Origin: an uncultured Rhodospirillaceae bacterium
GTDB taxonomy: Bacteria; Pseudomonadota; Alphaproteobacteria; Rhodospirillales; Magnetospirillaceae
Assembly: GCA_903899885.1 (NCBI GenBank)
Contig: CAIULK010000266.1
Span: 1 to 33,526, forward strand
Reading direction: 5' to 3'
DNA length: 33,526 bases
The position numbers and the translations under genes are program-made. The number at the start of each line of letters is the position of its first letter. The stretch's first letter is position 1. Positions 1-9,000 of this stretch are shown here, piece by piece. The notes under the pieces are model-generated. The model had not been told where the DNA came from and did not search any database. It worked only from the letters and a program-made list of their open reading frames with translations.

Positions 1-3000
1 CGGCGACCACCGACCTGACGAACGCCACCCTTGGGACGGCATCGCTGTCGGTGAGTTCGGGGACGGCGACCTTGACGGCGGCGGAGGCCAGCGGGCGCAC
101 CATCACCGGCGCGGGCAACGTGATCGTGACCGGTTTGACGAGCAGTACCAATCTGTCCGGGATTTCGGTGTCGGGCACGCTGAATACGACGGTGACGGGG
201 ACCACCGATCTGTCGGGCGATACCAATCTGGGCAATTTGGGGATCGTGACGGTGACTGCGGGCACCTTGACCCTGACCGCCGCGCAGGCCAGCGGCCACG
301 CCATCGGCGGGTCCGGCGCGGTGACGATCACCGACGGCACGATCACCGCCAACACCGACCTGCATTCCATCACCACCAGTCTGAACCTGCATTCCGGTCT
401 GACCATCGCGGGCGGCAAGACCCTGACCCTGTCGGCGGCGGAAGTCGCGGCGGCGGTCACGGGTGGCCAATCCTTCGGAACCACCGGCACGCTGGCCATC
501 GCCGACGGCAGCATCACCACCACCGTCGATGCCCACGCGATCACCGCCGGGTTGAGCCTGCAATCCGGCCTCAATGTGGGAAGCGGCGGGTCCCTGATCC
601 TGACGGCGGCGCAATTGCTGGCCGCCGGGGCGATCACGCACACCGGTACCGGCATCGTCGCGGTCGAGGATTCGCTGTCGGCGAGCAGCTCTAATTGGGC
701 GAGCTTGGTGAATGACGGGGCCGACGTTTTCAAAATGACCAGCTCGGGGGTCCTGACTTTGCCGGTTAGCGGCAGCGCCAATGTCACCATCGACGGCAAC
801 GGTAACGACACCTATGTGATGAGCGGCGGCGCGGGCTCTCCCTATACCGGCACGCTGACCATCGTCGAGACGTCTGGAACCAACACGCTGAATGTCAGCG
901 GCATGGAACGGGCCTCTCTCTTGGGCATGGAGCAGGTCGGCAACAATGCCGAAATGCTGACGAGCAGCGGCGGAGCGCTGGTGATCGCCAACCAGTTCGC
1001 CGGGGGTTCGGGCGGGATTTCGACGATCATCACGGAAAACCACTATCTTGACGTGGTCGGCTTGACCAATGCGGCCACCGCGACCCAAGGTACGATCGAA
1101 GGCACCACCCTGACCGGGGCCACCGGGGTCGATTCGTTCATTCTGGGCAATCTGGGCGAAGGGACGCTGACGGCCGGAACGTTCGTCGGGGGGCAGGGCT
1201 ACGACACCTTCTTCGTCGGCGGCGGCAACCAGACGGTGATCGGCAACGAGAAACAGCTCGACGGTCAATGGAGCGTCGATGGTTCGGTCGATTTCGCGCT
1301 GTCCTCATCGCCGGTGACCGTGGTTGCCCAAAGCGCGGCCGTCGATGCGACGGGCGTCAGCTTGGCGCAAACCAGCGGCAAGATCGATCTGGCGAGGATC
1401 TCGGGCGGAAGTTACGGCGACTATGTCAGTGTGTGGGAGAATTCCAGCGATCAGGTGATGGTCCGCGAATTCAACGCCGACGATCAGGCGCTGGCGGCGG
1501 CGAGCCCGCTATTCACCTTGGGCTCGGTCGAAAAGGTCAACATGACCGGGATGACCGGCGGCAGCGGTTTCGCCCTGGAATGGCAGGCAGGCGGCAATCA
1601 GCTCGATTGGGCGTCCTACACCTTCGACGGGTCGGGGGTGGCCAGCGAAAGCGGAACCGTCGGCATCACCATCAGCGGGACCGCGCCATCGGCCTCGACC
1701 ATCGCGACCCTGACGAATTCGTCCGGGGTGGCGAACGGGGTTGTGGTGGCGTGGGCGGCGGGCGGTGTTGATTCGGCCGAAACCTTCGGTCTGGGCGGGG
1801 GATCGGCCACCGCGTCCTTCCAAGTGTCGGGATCGAGCGAAACGGCGGGCGCCGGCGGTCCGACGATGGTCGGCCTGCTGAACGGCAATGTGGCGGCCCT
1901 GTGGACCGTGACGTCGGGCGGCGGCTTTGTCGGCAATTTGGTCGAAAAGGTGTTCACCGCATCCGGCGCCACGGTGGGCAGCGAAACGTCGGTGATTGCC
2001 ACCGGGAATCTGGTGAACGGCACCTATAAGGCGACGGCGCTTGAGGATGGCGGCTTTGCCGTGACCTGGGTGCAGAGCCTTGAAAACGGTCAGTACGGGG
2101 TGGAAACCCAGCTGTTCAACGCCAACGGGACCGAGCGTTCCGGCATTACGCAACTGGCCAGCGGCGGTTCGATCAGCGGCGTCGATACCGTCCGTCTGCT
2201 CGACGGCAATATCGCGGTGTTGTGGGAAAGCGGCAGCGGGTCCAACGCCGTGGCCAACGGCGTCATCGTTACCCCCGAGGGCCAATGGACCGGCTCGCCC
2301 TTCAGCATGGCGCTGACCACCGCCAACGGGTCGAGCGTCACCGGCATCAGTTCCGCCACCAATGGGACCGGCGGCTTTGTCGTCCAGTGGACCGACGGCG
2401 CGGGCGATGTTTACAGCCAAAGCTTTGACGCGATGGGACGCCCCGTTGAAATCGCGACGTTCGGCGGCAACACCGATACCTTGTTCGGGTTGGACGAGAT
2501 CATCGGCACCAACGGCGCCGATACCTTGACCGGTGCGACCAATCAAACCCTGGTCGGCGGGGCGGGGGCCGACAGGTTGACCGGCGTGCCCGGCACCGAG
2601 GTCAGCTATTACATCTCGCCCACGGGGGTGCAGGTCAATCTGGGGGCGAGCGCCGGGGCCAGTTTGGCGGCGGGATACACCTTGGCGGCGGGCACCGCCC
2701 ATGACGGTTTCGGAACCACCGACACGCTGTCGGGCATTTACAATGTTCAAGGATCGTCCTTTGCCGATCTGCTGATCGGCGGCGACAGCGGGACCTATAC
2801 GCTCGACGGCGGCGGCGGGGCCGATAAACTGATCGGCGGGGCGGGCAACACCACCTTCGTGGTCGGCGCCAGCGACGGCGCCACGGTGACCGGCGGATCG
2901 GGTTACAACTCGCTGCAATTCAATGGCCATGGCGACTTGGCCGAATCCACCACCTTCGACGCCACCTTGGGCAGCAACGCCCATGTCACCGGCATCAACG

Positions 3001-6000
3001 AAATCGGGTTGTCGAACATCAACGCGGTGCGGACCCTGATCCTCGACGCGGCCAGCGTGACGCGCATGGCGCACAGCGCCGATACCCTGGTCATCGACGG
3101 CGACAGCGGTACCGTCGATCTGCAAGGAGCCTGGACCAACCTTGGCGTGACCGGGAACGGTTACCGGGAACTGACCGCCGTGGACGGCGGCGTGACCGAT
3201 ACCCTGTATATCAGCGCCGGAATCGATGTCGTGGTCGGCGCCACCCAAGGGGGGCAAACCGAGACGGTGAGCGGCGGATCGACCGTTCAGCTTTATGGCG
3301 GCGACGTCCTGGACGCCACCACCACGGTCTTGTCCACGGAGGGTACCGTGATCACCGCCGTGGCGGGCGACAACGATCTGGTCCTGACCGATTCCGGGGC
3401 GGTCACGGATTCGCTGTTCGAAAATGTTTCGCTGGGGGCGGGCAGCACGCTGAGCGACGCGTCGGTCACCTCGATCACCTTGGGCTATAACGCCGGGATG
3501 GCCGGAATCTCGGTGCTGAACCTGGTCGGCAACAGCGGCGCGGTGACGGTCGATGCTGCGGACTACAACGGCGTCCTCACCATCGTCGGCGGTTCGGGCA
3601 ACGATACCTTCATCGTGCCGGTCGCGACCATGAGTGCCGCGAACTGGACCGCGGCCAATGTCGGTTACTCGGTCGGCACGGTCGGCGGCACGCAGACCAA
3701 TGCCGGCACCGTGACGATGACCTATGACAGCACCAACGGCACCGGCATGTCGGCCTATGGGCCGGGGGAATGGACCTATACGACGGTCGTGCCGACGGCG
3801 GGCACCTACACGCTCGAATGGGCCTATGCGGGATACCATTCGCATTACGAGGCCACGGCGGAAATCTTCTTGTTGCTGAACGGCGTGGCGACCGAGTTGC
3901 AGAGCGGTGGCGTCAGCGGCGGCTTTTCCTGGTCGGGAAGCAATACGATCGCCGTCACCACGGGCGAAACCATCGGCTATGAGGTCGAGGGATCGAATTA
4001 CGACGGCGATTGGATACTGGATGGCACGCTCAGCGTCACCTTGGTGCCGTCCTATGTGATCGAGGGCGGTTTGGGCGGCGCCAACACCGTCGAGATCACG
4101 GCGGCGGGCGCGGTCGGCGATGCATATTTCAACGGTGTCACCCATGTGCAGACCGTCGATCTGACGGCGGCCAGTTCGGTCAATATCGGCACGCATGCGG
4201 CGGCGGCCGGGATCACGACGATCAACGCCGAAAACGACACGGCGGCCTTGAGCGTCACCACCTCGGCCGGGGGCAGCCATGTGACGGTGCTGGCCGGTTC
4301 GGCCGGGGCGACGCTGACCACCGACGACACGGCGGCCACCTTGATCGGCGGGTCGGGCAACGACATCCTGATCGCCGGGGCCGATACGGCATCGGTCAGT
4401 TTCAGCGGCGGCAGCGGCGGCAATATCCTGGAAGTGGCGGCATCAAGTATTTCCGACAGCTTCTTTACCCATGTCAGCAACGTTGCGCGGCTGGATTTGG
4501 TGGGGGGCGGCTCGCAATCGGTGACGCTGGGCACCAATGCCGGATCGGCCGGGATTTCCGTGATCGATGCCACCGATGATAGCGGAACGGTGATTGTCGA
4601 CGCCACGGGCGACGTCAACGCGCTGACCTTCCTGGCCGGCAGCGGCAACGACACCTTGATGGTTGGGGCGTCGGCCAGCTCGGTCAGTTTCGCGGGCGGC
4701 GGCGGCAGCGATACCCTGGAGTTGGCGGGTTCGGTTGGTTCCGACAGTTTCTTCGCGACGGTTCACGCGGTGCAAACCCTGGAACTGGATGGGGCCAGCG
4801 GGCAGCATGTGGCATTGGGCGGCAATGCCCAATCGGCCGGGATTAGGCTGATCGACGCATCGGCGACCAGCGGTATTGAGACCGTCGATGCGTCGGCCAG
4901 CACCGACGTCCTGACCTTCGTCGCGGGCAGCGGCGCCGATACCTTCTGGGGCGGCAGCGGCGACGACACCATCATCGCCGGAACCGGGACCACCTCGCTG
5001 ACCGTCACCGGCAGCGGGACGGATACCCTGGAGGTGGCGGGGGCCAGCATCGGCGACGGTTTCTTCGCCCATATCGGCAACGTCGCGCGGCTGGATCTGA
5101 CGGGCGGCGGCTCGCAATCGGTCACCCTGGGCACCAACGCCGCCTCGGCCGGGATTTTGGTGGTCGATGCCACCGCCGACAGCGGGACGGTGACCGTCAC
5201 CACCACGGCCTCCGAAAGCAACATCACCGTGCTGGCCGGGTCCGGCGGGGTAACCCTGACCACCGACGACACCAGCGTCACCCTGACCGGTGGCGTGGGC
5301 AACGATACCCTGATCGCCGGGACCGACACGGCATCGGTCAGCTTCAGCGGTGGCGCGGGCCATAACAGCCTTGAGACCAGCGCGGGAACCATCAGCGATT
5401 TCTATTTCCACAACGTCGCGAACGTTCAAGATCTGATCGTGACCCAGGCCGGTTCCGTGCAAATCGGCATGGCGGCGGTGGCGGCGGGCATCACCATGAT
5501 CGACGCCCTGAACGACGCCAATGCCCTGATCGTCGGCACCACGGCCTCGGCAAGCAATATCGCCGTGCTGGCCGGGTCCGGCGGGGTAACCCTGACCACC
5601 GATGACGCCAGTGTTACCCTGACCGGCGGGTCGGGGAACGACACCCTGATCGCCGGGGCCGATACGGCATCGGTCAGTTTCAGTGGTGGCGCCGGCAGCA
5701 ATATCTTGGAAGTGGCGGGTGGCGATATCGTCGATAACTTTTTCACCCATGTCAGCAATGTCGCGACGCTGGATTTGATTGGCGGCGCCTCGCGGTCGGT
5801 GACGCTGGGCACCCATGCCGCCTCGGCCGGGATTTCGGTGGTCGATGCCACCGCCGACAGCGGCGCGGTGACGGTCAATGCGTCCGCCGAAAGCGGCGCG
5901 ATTACCCTTATCGCGGGCAGCGGCACCGAAACCCTGACCGGCACCACCGGGAACACCACCTTCATCCTGGCGCCCGGCGGCCATGCGACCCTGATCGGCG

Positions 6001-9000
6001 GCTATTCCAACGGCACGTGGGGCAACGGCACGCTGGAATTCAGCGGCGGCGGGACGAATCAGACCTTCGACCTCCGCTCGGCCTCGATCGAGAGCGCCGT
6101 CAACGTGGTCAACCTGTCCTATTCGTTGTCCGTCGGCACGGTGATTCTGGATGCGGCCAGCGTCTACGGGATGACGAACGGATCGCACATCCTGACCATC
6201 AATGGCGGCAGCGGGCAGGCCGCCGATCTTATCGGCGCGTGGAGCGCGCAGGGTCTGTCCGGCGGCTACAATGTCTATACCGGCGTGGTGAACGGCAATA
6301 CCGTGACCGTCGATGTCGCCTCCGCCATCACGGTCAACTCCCTCGACATCACCGGCGTGGTGCCGTTGTCCAACGAGGGAGCCGCCCCCGCCACGACCCT
6401 TTCGACCCAGTACGCGACGGCGTATAGCGGTGCTCTCGAAGCAGCCGATTCCACCGGCAACACGCTGAGCTGGAGCGAAATGGCGGGTCCGTCGAACGGT
6501 ACCGTGACATGGAACGGTGACGGCACCTTCACCTATACGCCGCGCACCGGTTTCGGCGGGACCGACAGTTTCACCGTCGAGGCCCAGGACGGGGCGATGA
6601 CGCAAACCCAGGTCATCACCGTCAATGTCGGCACGGTGGACATCGACGGCGCCAGCACGATCGTGGATGGGGATTTCGCGGGGTTCAACGGCGTGACCAC
6701 GCTGGTGGTGAACAATGCCGCCTCGGTGACGCTGGGAAGCAACGCTTATTGGGCCGGAATTACGGTGGTCGATGCCACCGGCAACAGCGGGACGGTAACC
6801 GTCGATGCCACGAACGACAGCAACACGGTGACTTTCCTGGCCGGGAGCGGCGCCGATACGCTGAAGCTCGGGGCATCGGCCAGCTCGGTCAGTTTCGCGG
6901 GCGGCGGTGGCGGCGATACCTTGGAACTGGCGGGTTCGGTTGGTTCCGACAGTTTCTTCGCGACGGTTCACGAGGTGCAAACCTTGGTGCTGAACGCGGG
7001 TTATTCGCAATCGGTCACGCTGGGCACCCATGCCGCCTCGGCCGGGATTTCGCTGATCGATGCCACGGGCGATACCGGGACGGTAATCATCGATGCCACG
7101 GGCGACGGCAACGCGCTGACCTTCCTGGCCGGCAGCGGCAACGACACCTTGATGCTGGGGGCGTCGGCCAGTTCGGTCAGCTTCGCGGGCGGCGGCGGCA
7201 GCGATACCCTGGAACTCGCGGGTTCGGTTGGTTCCGATAGTTTCTTCGCGACGGTTCACGGGGTGCAAACCCTGGCGCTGGATGGGACCAGCGGGCAGAA
7301 CGTGGTGTTGGGCACCAATGCCGCATCGGCCGGGATTTCTAGGGTCAACGCGTCGGGCACCAGCGAGGCGGTCGACGTCAACGCCTCCGGCGACGGGGCG
7401 AACCTGACCTTCCTGGCCGGCAGCGGCAGCGATACCTTCCTTGGAGGCAGCGGCACCGACACCCTGGTCTTGGGGGCGAATGCGGGGACGGTTAGCTTTG
7501 ACGGCGGCAGCGGCGCCAATATCGTCGATATCAACGCCACCAGCGTTTCCGACGGCGCCTTCGCCGATCTGCACGCCGTCACGCGGCTGGACCTGACCGG
7601 CGGCTCGTCTTCCGTCCAATTGGGCGCCGATGCCGCCTTGGCCGGAATCTCGGTGATCGACACCACGAACAACGGCTACACCCCGGCGACCATCGATCTT
7701 ACGGGCGACACCAGCGCGGTGACCGTGTTGGCGGGATCAGGGCAAGATACCGTGATCATCGGTGCCAATACCGGCTCGCTCACTCTGTCCGGCGGCAACA
7801 GTATTTTGAAGCTTACCGCCGCCAGTGTTTCGGACGGCATTTTCGCGAATGTCAGTGACGTCGGAATCCTGACCTTGATGGCCACGGGGTCGCAATCGGT
7901 GACTCTGGCCGGAGACGCCTATTCGGCCGGGATCATGCAGGTCGATGCGTCGGGCACCAGCGGGGCGGTCAGCGTTAATGCGTCGGGCGACAGCCGGGCG
8001 ATAACCTTTATCGCGGGCAGCGGCCCCGACACCTTTGTCACCGGTTCCGGCGCCAACACCATCATCGCCAATGCCGGTGCCACTGGGCTGACGGTCAGCG
8101 GCGGATCGGGCAGCAATATCCTTGAGGTTGCGGCCAGCACGATTTCCGACAGCTTCTTTAGCCAAATCAGCGGCGTTTCGACCTTGATGCTGACTGGCGG
8201 CGGCGCGCAAAGCGTGGTGTTGGGCGCGGATGCCTATTCGACCGGGATTTCGCAGGTCGAGGTGGGGCAGACCAGCAGCCCGGTCATCATCGACGTTTCG
8301 GGCGACAGCCGTACACTGACCGTCGAGACCAGCCGGTACGGCGGCAGCGACACCGTGATCGCCGGAACCGGCAGCGACACCATCAATGGATCGGGCGTCG
8401 TCGAGTTCAACGCGATCGCGATCAACGAAACCAACCTGTCCCAGATGGTGGGCCAGTCCACCATCGTGGAGTCGAGTTCCGATGGTTTGAGCATCAGCGG
8501 CGGCACCGTGGCGATCGTCGGAACGGTGACGGACAGCGCGGCCTTCACTATGTCGAGCGGGACCCTGGAGGGGGCGGGAACCCTCGTTGTTCTGGGGTCG
8601 GTTTCGCCCTCGTTTGGCGGGACACTGGATGCGACTCTGGTGCTTGACGGCGGCGGCTTGACCGCGTTAAGCGGGGTCAGCCTGTCGGGAACGGGAATGC
8701 TGATTAACGGCAACGGAGCTTTGTATTTTGACGGTGCCGCCGACACCATCGCGCCCACGCTGGTCAACGAAGCCGGGGCGACGGTATATCTGGAAAACAC
8801 CAATCTTTTCGGCGGAAGCGTCGATAATCAGGGTCTTTTCGAGCTGAGATACGATCCGGCGATGACGGTGACCGGCGCGCTGGCCAATAGCGGCGAGATG
8901 GACATCATGTCCGCCGCCACGGTGTCGGCCGGGGTGTTCGACAATACCGGCCTGCTGGCCTTGAGCGGCTATAATCTGAGCGTGACCGCTCCGGTTTTCG

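Larger units (their letters stand above)
3400..8330 (+). repeat. Array of about thirteen 96-114-residue repeats inside the giant protein
   Basis: A consensus of the form 'ISDxFFxxVxxVxxLxL - G - QSVTLGTxAxSAGIxxIDAT - ADSGTVTVxA - FLAGSGxDTLxxG' recurs. The SAGI-type anchor codon falls at 3501, 4206, 4548, 4836, 5148, 5484, 5826, 6753, 7041, 7329, 7641, 7926 and 8241. Spacing is therefore 285-342 bases within the contiguous runs. The 705-base gap 3501-4206 holds a divergent domain, and the 927-base gap 5826-6753 holds an extra module and an Ig-like block. The pattern is visible directly in the translation. Confidence 0.8.

Noticed and set aside
1509-4280. A 923-codon open frame on the minus strand opposite the giant gene
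   Set aside because: Long antisense frame caused by GC-rich codon usage. The translation is Arg/Gly/Asp/His-rich without any family motif, while the plus-strand frame has clear repeats.
4443-7619. A 1058-codon open frame on the minus strand opposite the repeat array
   Set aside because: Its apparent protein repeats merely mirror the plus-strand DNA repeats. The composition is that of a shadow frame and no start signal or family motif is seen.
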